The notes under the pieces are model-generated. The model had not been told where the DNA came from. It was given only the letters and a program-made list of their open reading frames with translations, and made no database searches. The translations under genes and the position numbers were made by a program. From NCBI GenBank assembly GCA_029931905.1, contig JAOZRH010000002.1, positions 21,792 to 63,711 on the forward strand: a stretch of DNA of 41,920 bases. The letters are read 5' to 3'. Source of the stretch: Fidelibacterota bacterium. GTDB lineage: Bacteria; Fidelibacterota; Fidelibacteria; Fidelibacterales; Fidelibacteraceae. This document shows, one piece after another, positions 28,724-38,485 of the stretch. The number at the start of each line of letters is the position of its first letter. Positions within the stretch are counted from its first letter, which is position 1.

Positions 28724-31700
28724 TTATTTATACAAAACTGAAACAGTATGACCAGCTCTTAATTGTCCATCTAATCCTAATCCTGACCATGAAATTCGAG
28801 TATCAGGAACTCCAATTTGAAAATCAAAAGTTTCTATTTGTTCACCAGCTCCTTGAATTTTAAAATCAAAAATATTATTTATAGATATTCCAAGATCAAT
28901 ATAGCCATTTATTATATCAGTTCCATTTAAAATAACTGTATATTCATTTAAAGAAGTAATATTGTCAACATATGCACGAGTTACCAATTCATGATTTGCA
29001 TCAACCATTGGAGTATCTGATCCATCAATAGATTCTCCGTCATCGTCAATAATATAATCAATTTCTTTAATTTTAGTAATATTTTTAACTGGATATTGAT
29101 CCATATCAATAAAACGAATATAACAATCAGATGTTAATGGAATACCAAAATCTATACTAAATGTATCACATTCAAAATTTTTAGGTATAAAAACTTTATA
29201 TTCAAATTCACCATTACTTAATAATTTATTACCATATCCAAATACACTTGGATTTAAAGAACTACTTAATTTAAAATGTAAACCACCACCTAAAAAATTA
29301 AAATTACTATAAAATCTAAAATAACCACCATTACCAAATATAAAATTTGAATGAGTTAAAATATTAATAAAAGTAATTCCAATAGGAATAGTGAAAACAC
29401 CTGGAGTATAAGTTACATTTGAATCGAGTGTCCAACCTGAATTTGGAACTGTTGAATCCCAAATTGTAAATACAGCATTAAAATCTGGTTCAGTAATTAA
29501 TGGTACTAAATCTGTAACAGTTTTTAATGTAATATCATCTGCATCACTAATAAAAGTATCTACATATTTTTTAGTTACTAATTCACTTTTTGAATCATTA
29601 CTTGGAACATTCGTATTATCAATACTATTTTCATTAGCATCAATAATTTTATTAATTCCAAGAACTGTTATTTCTGGTTCAGTTACAGAATTATATCTAT
29701 TGATAAAATTAATAATAGCTGGTTCATCATTAAAATCTTCATCATTACAACCTAAACTAATTATCTCTTCAGTACCTACTAATGTCAAAGAATGTCTATA
29801 TCGACCATTTTCAAATACAGCAGTGAAATAAATTTCTGTTCCTGAATTATTATCATAAAGATATACATCAGAATTCTCTAAATTTCTAGTACAATAAAAT
29901 TCATAAATTCCTGCATCCCAAGTAACTATAGTACCAGTATAACCAGACCATGGTGCATCATCATTAATCATTACATTAAAATTACCGTTATCAACTGGAT
30001 TAGCCACATAATCAGAAACTACTGTACTCATAGTATTCATCCAATTGTTAACTATTAATTCACTAAATGTATTTTCCATACCAGTTTCTCTAAAACCAGT
30101 ATGTGATTCAATAGTAATATCATCAGCAGCAATTTGTACACTATCAACATATGCACGAGTTACCAATTCATGATTTGCATCAACCATTGGAGTATCTGAT
30201 CCATCAATAGATTCTCCGTCATCGTCAATAATATAATCAATTTCTTTAATTTTTATAACTGTATTTGGTGGATAATCTTCAAATTTAACAAATTTAAAAT
30301 ATGGACTAACAAGTGGTGTTGGTGCTCGACCAGTCATGATTTGCATTGCAAATCCACGAATCCGTTTTTCAGATCCTTTTGGAATATGAAATCGTAACAA
30401 ATATTCACCACCACCAATATCTATCTGTTCATCAAAACCTATTGAATAAGCATCACTGGTTATAATTAATACATTATTGACAGGTATTTCTAATTCCCAA
30501 TTAATATTTGTTATTACATAAACATTGAAATTCTCTTCAATATCAGGTCCAAAATTATTAGTTAATAATAAATGATTATTCCAGTAAGGTGAATTTGGAT
30601 TTGGTTGTGGTACATAATTAGTATATAATACACCATCAACAATAGTTGCAGGATTTGGATTTGTTGCATCACCAGCCCATATAGTCCATCCAGTTGTTGA
30701 TATACCATGTTTAAATGCATCTTCCATAAGTAAATTATGGTCTGTTATTCCTGTTGAATATGGAATAAATCCTAAAGCATTACCTTCTATAGTTAAATCA
30801 TCAGGATTATTTTTTGTTTTATCAACATATTCACGTGTAACTAATTCACGTTTATTATTAGTTGCTTTTAAAGCGAAAGCATCTAAACTATAACCATCAG
30901 CTCCAATTATTTTATCAACTCCAACATTTGTAATATCTTGCAAGATAGTTACAGGATATGTTCCTTGAATTATTAATTGTATATATGCTGAAGGTTGTGT
31001 AACATTATCTACAGATATTGCATGTAACCGAAATGTACCAGATGTTGGAACTACAAATTCATGTAACCAATATCCACTTTCTTCTCGACTGGTTCCATAA
31101 TATTCAATATGTGGTGACCAATATGAATCAGTTTCAAGCTTAATACCATAAGGAACTAAATCAATATTACAATATAATCTATATGTACCTGCATCAAGAA
31201 ATGGTTTTGTATCATTTGCTGGACGTGGTTGGGGTGGATCAGTATATGTCGAAACAAGTTTTGATTCAAGTGGAGGACAATAAATAACTCCATTATTCAA
31301 TACAAATCCATTATTAATTTCAGAATCATTACATCCTGGAAACCATGATTCTCGAAAGATTTCATCTTCATCATTTGTTGTTCCAACAGGTGCATGTCCT
31401 AATACTTTTTCGATTGTGAGATTATCAGTTCTAGCACCATAATTATTAACATAATCACGAGTTACCAATTCATGATTAGCATTAGACATTGGAGTATTTG
31501 AAGAATCTATACTTAATCCATCACTATCAATAATATAATCTATTTCATTTATTGTCGTCTCATTAGAATTATTTGTAGATATTGTAATATTATCAGAAGG
31601 TGAACCAATTGGTTCCCAAATTATATTATTAAAACCAAGAAGTATATTAGTATCTTTATTATAAATACACCATCCTTCTTCAGGAATAAAATAATTCCAT

Positions 31701-31987
31701 CCAGATCCATTCCATTGTGCTATTTGATTATCTAAACCTAACCAATCTCCTAAAGCACTTGGTGCAATTACATATCGATCCCATAATCCTGGTGTAAGTA
31801 ATGCCGGATCTTGTGTAGTATAATTCTCCACTGGTAAATTCCAAGGAGTTGTTGCAAGTATTAGATTACTATTATCATAATGATAGTAAAGATTATTATC
31901 ATTACCCATTACAAGACGAACAAATCCTGGTTGTGGAGCTACTCTATTTGAGGTTTGTTTTAAATCAATACTTGTATGTTTTCCCAC
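28724..31987 (-). CDS. Large modular phage fibre-like protein with five ELVTRxYVD modules
   Basis: 1087 aa; modules of the form I(D/N)xIIDxDxxSIDxSxxPMxxAxxELVTRxYVD. Confidence 0.7.
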   Translation of the reverse strand: MGKHTSIDLKQTSNRVAPQPGFVRLVMGNDNNLYYHYDNSNLILATTPWNLPVENYTTQDPALLTPGLWDRYVIAPSALGDWLGLDNQIAQWNGSGWNYFIPEEGWCIYNKDTNILLGFNNIIWEPIGSPSDNITISTNNSNETTINEIDYIIDSDGLSIDSSNTPMSNANHELVTRDYVNNYGARTDNLTIEKVLGHAPVGTTNDEDEIFRESWFPGCNDSEINNGFVLNNGVIYCPPLESKLVSTYTDPPQPRPANDTKPFLDAGTYRLYCNIDLVPYGIKLETDSYWSPHIEYYGTSREESGYWLHEFVVPTSGTFRLHAISVDNVTQPSAYIQLIIQGTYPVTILQDITNVGVDKIIGADGYSLDAFALKATNNKRELVTREYVDKTKNNPDDLTIEGNALGFIPYSTGITDHNLLMEDAFKHGISTTGWTIWAGDATNPNPATIVDGVLYTNYVPQPNPNSPYWNNHLLLTNNFGPDIEENFNVYVITNINWELEIPVNNVLIITSDAYSIGFDEQIDIGGGEYLLRFHIPKGSEKRIRGFAMQIMTGRAPTPLVSPYFKFVKFEDYPPNTVIKIKEIDYIIDDDGESIDGSDTPMVDANHELVTRAYVDSVQIAADDITIESHTGFRETGMENTFSELIVNNWMNTMSTVVSDYVANPVDNGNFNVMINDDAPWSGYTGTIVTWDAGIYEFYCTRNLENSDVYLYDNNSGTEIYFTAVFENGRYRHSLTLVGTEEIISLGCNDEDFNDEPAIINFINRYNSVTEPEITVLGINKIIDANENSIDNTNVPSNDSKSELVTKKYVDTFISDADDITLKTVTDLVPLITEPDFNAVFTIWDSTVPNSGWTLDSNVTYTPGVFTIPIGITFINILTHSNFIFGNGGYFRFYSNFNFLGGGLHFKLSSSLNPSVFGYGNKLLSNGEFEYKVFIPKNFECDTFSIDFGIPLTSDCYIRFIDMDQYPVKNITKIKEIDYIIDDDGESIDGSDTPMVDANHELVTRAYVDNITSLNEYTVILNGTDIINGYIDLGISINNIFDFKIQGAGEQIETFDFQIGVPDTRISWSGLGLDGQLRAGHTVSVLYK
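28965..29074 (-). repeat. 110-bp intragenic direct repeat copy 1 (partner 30144-30253)
   Basis: Identical by eye; offset 1179 bp (393 codons). Confidence 0.9.
30144..30253 (-). repeat. 110-bp intragenic direct repeat copy 2
   Basis: Partner of 28965-29074. Confidence 0.9.
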
Positions 31988-32017
31988 TATTAACCTCTTT
32001 TTAATTAAATATAAACA

Positions 32018-32452
32018 CGAAAAGAAAAATTCAACTATAGGCGGACAGTATTTTAATCAAAACAAATCCGTAGGTGGTGTGTATTTTAAACATAACAACA
32101 CCATGAGTGGTTGATATTTTAATCTTTTTTCTTTCATTATATACTTTATATAAAAAAATTAAAAAACAAAACATAGAAAGAAAAATTCAACTATAGGCGG
32201 ACAGTATTTTAATCAAAACAAATCCGTAGGTGGTGTGTATTTTAAACATAACAACACCATGAGTGGTTGATATTTTAATCTTTTTTCTTTCATTATATAC
32301 TTTATATAAAAAAATTAAAAAACAAAACATAGAAAGAAAAATTCAACTATAGGCGGACAGTATTTTAATCAAAACAAATCCGTAGGTGGTGTGTATTTTA
32401 AACATAACAACACCATGAGTGGTTGATATTTTAATCTTTTTTCTTTCATTAT
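32018..32452. repeat. Tandem array, 3 near-identical copies of a 156-bp unit, each with three nested 33-bp repeats
   Basis: '...GAAAAATTCAACTATAGGCGGACAGTATTTTAATC...TTTTTTCTTTCATTATAT' three times; landmark CTATAG ends at 32040, 32196 and 32352. Confidence 0.95.
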
Positions 32453-32460
32453 ATTATTTT

Positions 32461-34002
32461 TTAAAAATTACCATGTTCAAAATTTTTAATTCTCATTTGA
32501 CGTAATGAAATATTATGTGTTTTATCAGTAACAATTCCAGCATATGATAAATTTGAAACTTCATTAGTTGTTTTATCTCTTAAACGAAATCGAACTGTAT
32601 CAACATTAAATTGATTCCATTTATTTGACGATAATCTTAATGTTCCAGAATTACTATTTGCTTCCAACCATTCAGATGAATTAATTCTCATTTTAGCACC
32701 ATTAATGTCAAAATCGGTATTATAAAAATCAGCAATTGAAGAAAATCTACTTACTGCTACAAAAGCTTGACGTTCATCATTCATAAATACGATTTCAAAA
32801 TGATATTTAGTAAAGTCAGGTAAATTTGTTACAACTTGATCAATACCCATTGGTTTAACTACTACAGCTTTTTCACCATTACCATTATCATATTCTTCAA
32901 CACCACAAATCATAACACATGATGCACCACGTGAATGAGATTCTATAACATCCAATGCTTCAGAATATTGATGGGTTGTAACTGTAGTAGAATTAAAATT
33001 CATAGATGCCCAACCAAATGTAGACGGATCATTTAAATAATAAGTATCATCAGTATTTACTTTCCATGCAGTATCTGTTCCATTACGAACTTTACGTGCA
33101 AGACAACCTAATTCAAAAAAAACACGATATCCTTCAGTAATTCGAAACATTGGATGACCATATAAATTTTTTTTAGCTGCAGATAACCATATTGCACCTA
33201 AATCAATATCAACGTTAGTAAAAGAAGTTCCCCAAACACCATTATATAATTGAGCGCATTGTGTTTCCATATCCGCTGAATTAACTGCTGTTGAAGTTGA
33301 TGAACTATAATTTCTTCTACCACGCAATGATGAATAAAATCTATTTAATCCATACATTTTAGTCATAACTGGAATTGTTTCATCTATTATTTCATATGGT
33401 CGAGCTATAATAGTTTCAGTGCATAATCCAAGATTTTCATTAACATTAGCTGTTATCCAAGTTAACATGTCATTAACTGTTGGAAAATCAAGATTATCTG
33501 TAATTACACCCGTAGTCATATTTTGTAACTGAAATTTTATATATGGTCCCCAATCATTATTATAAACTGATTCACTTCCAAGAAGAAGAGGAGCATATTT
33601 ATCTGTTAAAATACTATTTATATTTGTAAATTTAGGAGCATTTATTAAAGAAAAATAAATTTCATCTAGATACTTACGTGGTTTTATAGATTCTGAACCA
33701 ACACCTAAATCTAATAATGTTTGACGAGTTATTCGTTGTTCAATAATATCTCCAGATACAGCAGCTCGTGCTGTAGTTCCTTCTTGCCCACGAACAATAG
33801 TAAATGTATTACCAACAATTTCTGTAACTTTTATAATTTCAAAATTAGTATCTAATGTTTGATCTATTATTGTAAGCCACATCCAGTCTCCAACAGCCAA
33901 TGGTGAAAAGCTACTAGCATCTAAAACATCTAAACTAGTTACTGTATTATCAATTGCGGCTGTTAAGATGCTTTGACTATTATTTGCTAATCTTAAAGGC
34001 AT
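32461..34002 (-). CDS. Phage tail fibre/appendage protein
   Basis: 513 aa; N-terminal 'LTAAIDNTVTSLDVLDASSFSPL..GDWMWLTI...FEIIKVTEIVGNTFTIVRGQEGTTARAAVSGDIIEQRIT', a common phage tail-protein N-terminus. Confidence 0.8.
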   Translation of the reverse strand: MPLRLANNSQSILTAAIDNTVTSLDVLDASSFSPLAVGDWMWLTIIDQTLDTNFEIIKVTEIVGNTFTIVRGQEGTTARAAVSGDIIEQRITRQTLLDLGVGSESIKPRKYLDEIYFSLINAPKFTNINSILTDKYAPLLLGSESVYNNDWGPYIKFQLQNMTTGVITDNLDFPTVNDMLTWITANVNENLGLCTETIIARPYEIIDETIPVMTKMYGLNRFYSSLRGRRNYSSSTSTAVNSADMETQCAQLYNGVWGTSFTNVDIDLGAIWLSAAKKNLYGHPMFRITEGYRVFFELGCLARKVRNGTDTAWKVNTDDTYYLNDPSTFGWASMNFNSTTVTTHQYSEALDVIESHSRGASCVMICGVEEYDNGNGEKAVVVKPMGIDQVVTNLPDFTKYHFEIVFMNDERQAFVAVSRFSSIADFYNTDFDINGAKMRINSSEWLEANSNSGTLRLSSNKWNQFNVDTVRFRLRDKTTNEVSNLSYAGIVTDKTHNISLRQMRIKNFEHGNF

Positions 34003-34018
34003 TTGAATTATATCCTTC

Positions 34019-34879
34019 TTAATTTAAAGTTGAACTGTTTATAAACGAACTATTTAAAACATGCATTTTTGGTGTAGCTGGTGGAACTGGAATTGAAGAT
34101 TCTATACAAGTTATTAATATAGTCCATGTACCAATTATTGGTATAACCATTCCTAAATTTGCTTGAATAATATTTTCATTTATATTTTGAATATTATCAA
34201 CTTCTATTTGATTATTATTATTATTTTTAATTGTCACATGACAAATTTCATCTTGTGCATTTAAATTATGTGTTACTGTTAACATTCCAGCACTTAAATC
34301 AGCATTTGTAAAAGTTCGTGTGTAACCAACTATTCCACCTGATGGAGTTATTCCCGCCTCTAATGTATTACCAATATAACGATAAGCCGTAATATTTAAA
34401 GGAGTTGACCAACCCATATCTGACGGTGTATTACCTTCATTAAAACGTAAAATACCATTTTGATAATCAAATTGATATGATCCTGAAGTAAGTGGAATAA
34501 TATTTAAAGATACATCCCGTAATATAAAACTATAACCAAATCCGAATTTCTGTGGAATTAAAAAATTTTTTAATCGAGTTGAAGAAGTATTTCCAGGAAT
34601 AGTAAAACATGAATAACCTTGACCATTTGAAGCGGGTAATTCGTCTAAATTATAATTAGTTAACTTTTCTATTACTGTTGGATTATTTGTTACATTAGTA
34701 TCAGCTTCAGTTGGATTTGCAGCAGAAGGAACTACTTCAGCAAAAATATCTGTTGTATCTAATTGTGGAATCCAAGAATATAATTCTTCAAAGTAATTCT
34801 TATCATTGGTAGTAGAACCAACACCCAAAGACATTTTATTGGTAACATCTTGGACTGTAATAGTGTTTAGTTTAGCCAT
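34019..34879 (-). CDS. Phage structural protein, short paralogue of 35054..37810
   Basis: 286 aa; N-terminal ~170 aa closely matches 35054..37810. Confidence 0.7.
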   Translation of the reverse strand: MAKLNTITVQDVTNKMSLGVGSTTNDKNYFEELYSWIPQLDTTDIFAEVVPSAANPTEADTNVTNNPTVIEKLTNYNLDELPASNGQGYSCFTIPGNTSSTRLKNFLIPQKFGFGYSFILRDVSLNIIPLTSGSYQFDYQNGILRFNEGNTPSDMGWSTPLNITAYRYIGNTLEAGITPSGGIVGYTRTFTNADLSAGMLTVTHNLNAQDEICHVTIKNNNNNQIEVDNIQNINENIIQANLGMVIPIIGTWTILITCIESSIPVPPATPKMHVLNSSFINSSTLN

Positions 34880-35004
34880 ATAAAAAACCTCTTTCTACCA
34901 ACCTGTAAATCCATAACCATTAAATAGTTACGCAAATTTCAAGTATATTATTTACTTAAATCATATTAATCATTTTTACACGTTTTATATTTTTAACGGC
35001 AAGA

Positions 35005-35049
35005 TTTAGTGAATTTGGCTTATAAAAAATATAAGCCAAATTCACTAAA
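35005..35049. terminator. 19-bp perfect hairpin TTTAGTGAATTTGGCTTAT-aaaaaat-ATAAGCCAAATTCACTAAA
   Basis: Directly downstream of the 35054 stop on the - strand; no U tract follows. Confidence 0.6.
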
Positions 35050-35053
35050 ATTA

Positions 35054-37810
35054 TTACCAATCAGATAATCCAAAACCTTGTTCCAATATTCCAGATTGTC
35101 CGTTACCTAGATATCTAATTCGAACAAATATAAATCTAGAAACAGAAGCATCAGCGGCATATGTTCCAAGTGTAAAACGAAGTGAGTTATTTAAATTAGG
35201 AGAATACACTGTAGGATCAATTTTACAACCTTCATCATTATCAATTTGATATGTTGTCCAAACTACTGTTCCATCGACAGTAGTACCACCAACAGTAGTA
35301 TTCCAAACTGCAGGTTCAGTACCTCCAGTAGTTCCAGCAGTAGTACATTTATATTTATAACCATTTGATGTAGTTGGAATGATCCAATCATCTAAAACTT
35401 GTGCATTGGTTGTTATCCAAACAGTTGAAACATATTTTATATTATCTTCAAATGTTGAACCATTATAATCATTATTTAAATTTAACCAATCAGTTTTTGT
35501 TGGTACTTTAATATGAATAACAACATTATTACCAGCAATATCTGCATCTGTAATACCACCTGGAAGATCCATAATACCATTAGATTCATCAATTGAACCT
35601 TGAAATATACGAATATATTCATATCCTGCTCCACCAGATAATCCAGAATAATCTGGACCTATAGGTAAACGACCAGTTGAATAATCTATACTCGGATGTG
35701 CTAAACAAGCTTTAACTACTTCATCCTCATCATATACTTGAAGTTCATTAGTTAAAATAGTTAATGAAGTTGTACTTGTCCAATTACCAGTTGCAGAAGC
35801 TGGAACAACATTAAAATTAGCTGTTCTTGGAAATCGATAATTTTCATCAACAAAATTTTCAAGTACAGCAGTTGAACTAGCAACAACACTATTAATTGAA
35901 ATTCCTTTACTTGCACTTATATCAGTTATATATGATCCATAAGGATCTCGAGGAATCGTAGTAATTTGTACATCATCATCTTCTTGACCAGCAATAACTG
36001 TAAATTGATAATCATCAACTGTCATAGTTTCAGCAATATCTGGAGGAGTACTAACACCTGTAACAGTCACATCAGTATAAGCTAAATCAGCAACAGGTAC
36101 TCCAGGAAAACCATCTACAGTAATTGGTGCATTTGAAGAATGATATACATTATTAAATGCATTATCAACAACAACATCAAAATTAAAAGTTGAACCTGTA
36201 TCATAATATGGTACACCTGAAATATATCTAAGTACAGGTACATTAGGTGATAAATCAGAACTTGTTACAACTGGATTAGCTCCAGAATCAATATCATAAA
36301 AAACTTCATATATTGATGAAATATCTGCTCCACGAGCTATTGAAATAGTATTATAACCTTGTCTAAATGCTCCAGCAACATTTGTAATATTTACAGTACA
36401 TGAACCTTGTTGATATACATCTGCATAAATTGGTCCAGTTGAAGAAATACTATTTAATGTTAAATTACCATTTGTAAAAGTAACTACACCATCAACAACA
36501 GCATCACCAGTACCAGTAATATCATAATCAGCCATTACTTGACCAGTTATTCGATTAACTTCGTTAAAATTAGCTGCAAGATCAAGAGTTGCAACAATTA
36601 TACCATTAATTGTTAAAGTAAGTGTATCTAAACTACCATTTGAAAATGATGTTGGAATTGAAAAAAATGTATTTAAAGTTGGTATATCAGTAGTTCGAGC
36701 AATATATGTTACATCTGTTCCAGCTGGATCAGATCCCTTATAATTTATATTTGACTGTGAAAGTCTTCCAGTCCATTCTGTAATTGTATCATCAATTTCA
36801 ATAGCAACTGGAGGAGGTGGTGCATGTATATACGCTGTTATATTATCAATAAATACAGCATCTGAATCATAAGGACAAATAACTAATTTATTAATTCCTG
36901 ATCCAGTAGGTGTACCATCCGCTTCTTCTACAGTAAGATTAAATGATCCACCAGTTTCAATCCAATTTGTTCCATCAAATTTAAATTGATTATCAGCATT
37001 AACCGTACCTGATTTAATAAGTACACTATCACCATCTGTTGGTGTTCCGTCATCATTCTGACCATCAGGACGGAGTGTATATACTGCAGCAGTTCCTATA
37101 CCACTAACAATATAAAAACGATTATTATCAGCTGGAGCAGTTAAAGCTGTAAAAAGAACAGTATCCCCATCAACAAGTGCAAAACCATCTACAATTGGAG
37201 CTGCACCATTATCAAAAATAAGTGAAGTAGTATCAATATATGTTGCTGGTTGTCTCCAACTATCAGCTGAAGCTGCTGCAACTTCATCAACAAGCATAGT
37301 TCCAATATATCGATATGCTGTTACTGTTAATGGAGTTGTCCAACCCATATCAGCAGGTGTATTACCCTCATTGAATCTGAATATACCATTTTGATAATCA
37401 AATTGATATGATCCAGAAGTAAGAGGAATTACCGCTGAAGTACTATCTTTAAGAATAAAACCATAACCATTACCATATTTCTGTGGTGTTAAAAAATTTT
37501 TTAATCGAGTTGAAGAAGTATTTCCAGGAATAGTAAAACATGAATAACCTTGACCATTTGAAGCGGGTAATTCATCTAACTGATAATCAGTCAGTTTACT
37601 TATCATAGTTGGATTATTTGCCACATTAGTATCAGCTTCACTACTATTTGCTGCAGTTGGAACTATTTCAGCAAAAATATCACGTTTATCTAATTGTGGA
37701 ATCCAAGAATATAATTCCTCAAAATAATTTTTATCATTGGTAGTAGAACCAACGCCCAAAGACATTTTATTGGTAACATCTTGAATTGTTGTAGAATTTA
37801 ATTTAGCCAT
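35054..37810 (-). CDS. Large phage tail fibre-like protein
   Basis: 918 aa; N-terminus shared with 34019, C-terminal half shared with 38475; 'NGYKYKCTTAGTTGGTEPAVW...VDGTVVW' motif. Confidence 0.75.
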   Translation of the reverse strand: MAKLNSTTIQDVTNKMSLGVGSTTNDKNYFEELYSWIPQLDKRDIFAEIVPTAANSSEADTNVANNPTMISKLTDYQLDELPASNGQGYSCFTIPGNTSSTRLKNFLTPQKYGNGYGFILKDSTSAVIPLTSGSYQFDYQNGIFRFNEGNTPADMGWTTPLTVTAYRYIGTMLVDEVAAASADSWRQPATYIDTTSLIFDNGAAPIVDGFALVDGDTVLFTALTAPADNNRFYIVSGIGTAAVYTLRPDGQNDDGTPTDGDSVLIKSGTVNADNQFKFDGTNWIETGGSFNLTVEEADGTPTGSGINKLVICPYDSDAVFIDNITAYIHAPPPPVAIEIDDTITEWTGRLSQSNINYKGSDPAGTDVTYIARTTDIPTLNTFFSIPTSFSNGSLDTLTLTINGIIVATLDLAANFNEVNRITGQVMADYDITGTGDAVVDGVVTFTNGNLTLNSISSTGPIYADVYQQGSCTVNITNVAGAFRQGYNTISIARGADISSIYEVFYDIDSGANPVVTSSDLSPNVPVLRYISGVPYYDTGSTFNFDVVVDNAFNNVYHSSNAPITVDGFPGVPVADLAYTDVTVTGVSTPPDIAETMTVDDYQFTVIAGQEDDDVQITTIPRDPYGSYITDISASKGISINSVVASSTAVLENFVDENYRFPRTANFNVVPASATGNWTSTTSLTILTNELQVYDEDEVVKACLAHPSIDYSTGRLPIGPDYSGLSGGAGYEYIRIFQGSIDESNGIMDLPGGITDADIAGNNVVIHIKVPTKTDWLNLNNDYNGSTFEDNIKYVSTVWITTNAQVLDDWIIPTTSNGYKYKCTTAGTTGGTEPAVWNTTVGGTTVDGTVVWTTYQIDNDEGCKIDPTVYSPNLNNSLRFTLGTYAADASVSRFIFVRIRYLGNGQSGILEQGFGLSDW
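35237..35386 (-). repeat. 150-bp segment identical to 38655-38804
   Basis: Direct reading; offset 3418. Confidence 0.9.
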
Positions 37811-37822
37811 AATATTAACCTA

Positions 37823-38149
37823 TTATTTTTTAGAATCTATTACTTTAATTAATCGCTGTATTTGACTTATAATTCGTTTCATTTGATTGAATCTTAAATA
37901 TTTTCCAGTTGCATAATAATCAGTAATACCTATTGATAATAAAAACATACTATTAGGTTGTTTTATATATGTAAATTTATCTGATTGGAATACTGTTGCT
38001 TTATCAGATTCTTTTGTTAAAGCTAATTTGGTTTGTTCAACTAATGAAATAGCTTCTTTTAAATCTAATAACATAATATCAGAATTTAAACCATCTTCAT
38101 TAAATATAATACCAATTTTTTCATTTTGAATTAAAAATTGTAGTTCCAT
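37823..38149 (-). CDS. Small hypothetical protein, possible paralogue of 38150..38485
   Basis: 108 aa; similar layout (GIII/GIIF, LLDLKEA...LVEQTKLAL, C-terminal basic helix). Confidence 0.6.
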   Translation of the reverse strand: MELQFLIQNEKIGIIFNEDGLNSDIMLLDLKEAISLVEQTKLALTKESDKATVFQSDKFTYIKQPNSMFLLSIGITDYYATGKYLRFNQMKRIISQIQRLIKVIDSKK

Positions 38150-38485
38150 CTATTTTTCCTTAAAAATTTTTTTTAATTGATTAATAATTTTCTTTAGAAT
38201 ACACTTATCAATATTATTTATACCTAAACTATAAGTATCGTTAATTGTAATTGCTAAAGTATAATAATTATTATTCTCAGGAATAAATACAAAACGATGT
38301 GTATAATCATTTCGAATCCATTCTCTTTCATTAAAATCATGTAAAGCAATTTTTGTTTGAATTAAAAATGATTTAGCTTCATTATAATCTAATGATAATA
38401 AATGTTGAAATTCTTTAGTCTTAATTATTATTCCAATATTTGAATTATTATTTAATATCTTAATTTCCATATTTTTACCAATCAA
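38150..38485 (-). CDS. Small hypothetical protein, possible paralogue of 37823..38149
   Basis: 111 aa; 'LLSLDYNEAKSFLIQTKIAL'. Confidence 0.6.
   Translation of the reverse strand: MIGKNMEIKILNNNSNIGIIIKTKEFQHLLSLDYNEAKSFLIQTKIALHDFNEREWIRNDYTHRFVFIPENNNYYTLAITINDTYSLGINNIDKCILKKIINQLKKIFKEK

Noticed and set aside
32018-32452. Possible CRISPR array (33-bp repeats ending near GTTGAAT)
   Set aside because: The sequences between conserved blocks are not unique spacers; the whole 156-bp unit is copied almost exactly and there are no cas genes.
32018-32452. Total array size 3 x 156 = 468 bp equals the 468-bp repeat offsets in the fibre genes near 1-3 kb
   Set aside because: The sequences are unrelated; treated as numerical coincidence.
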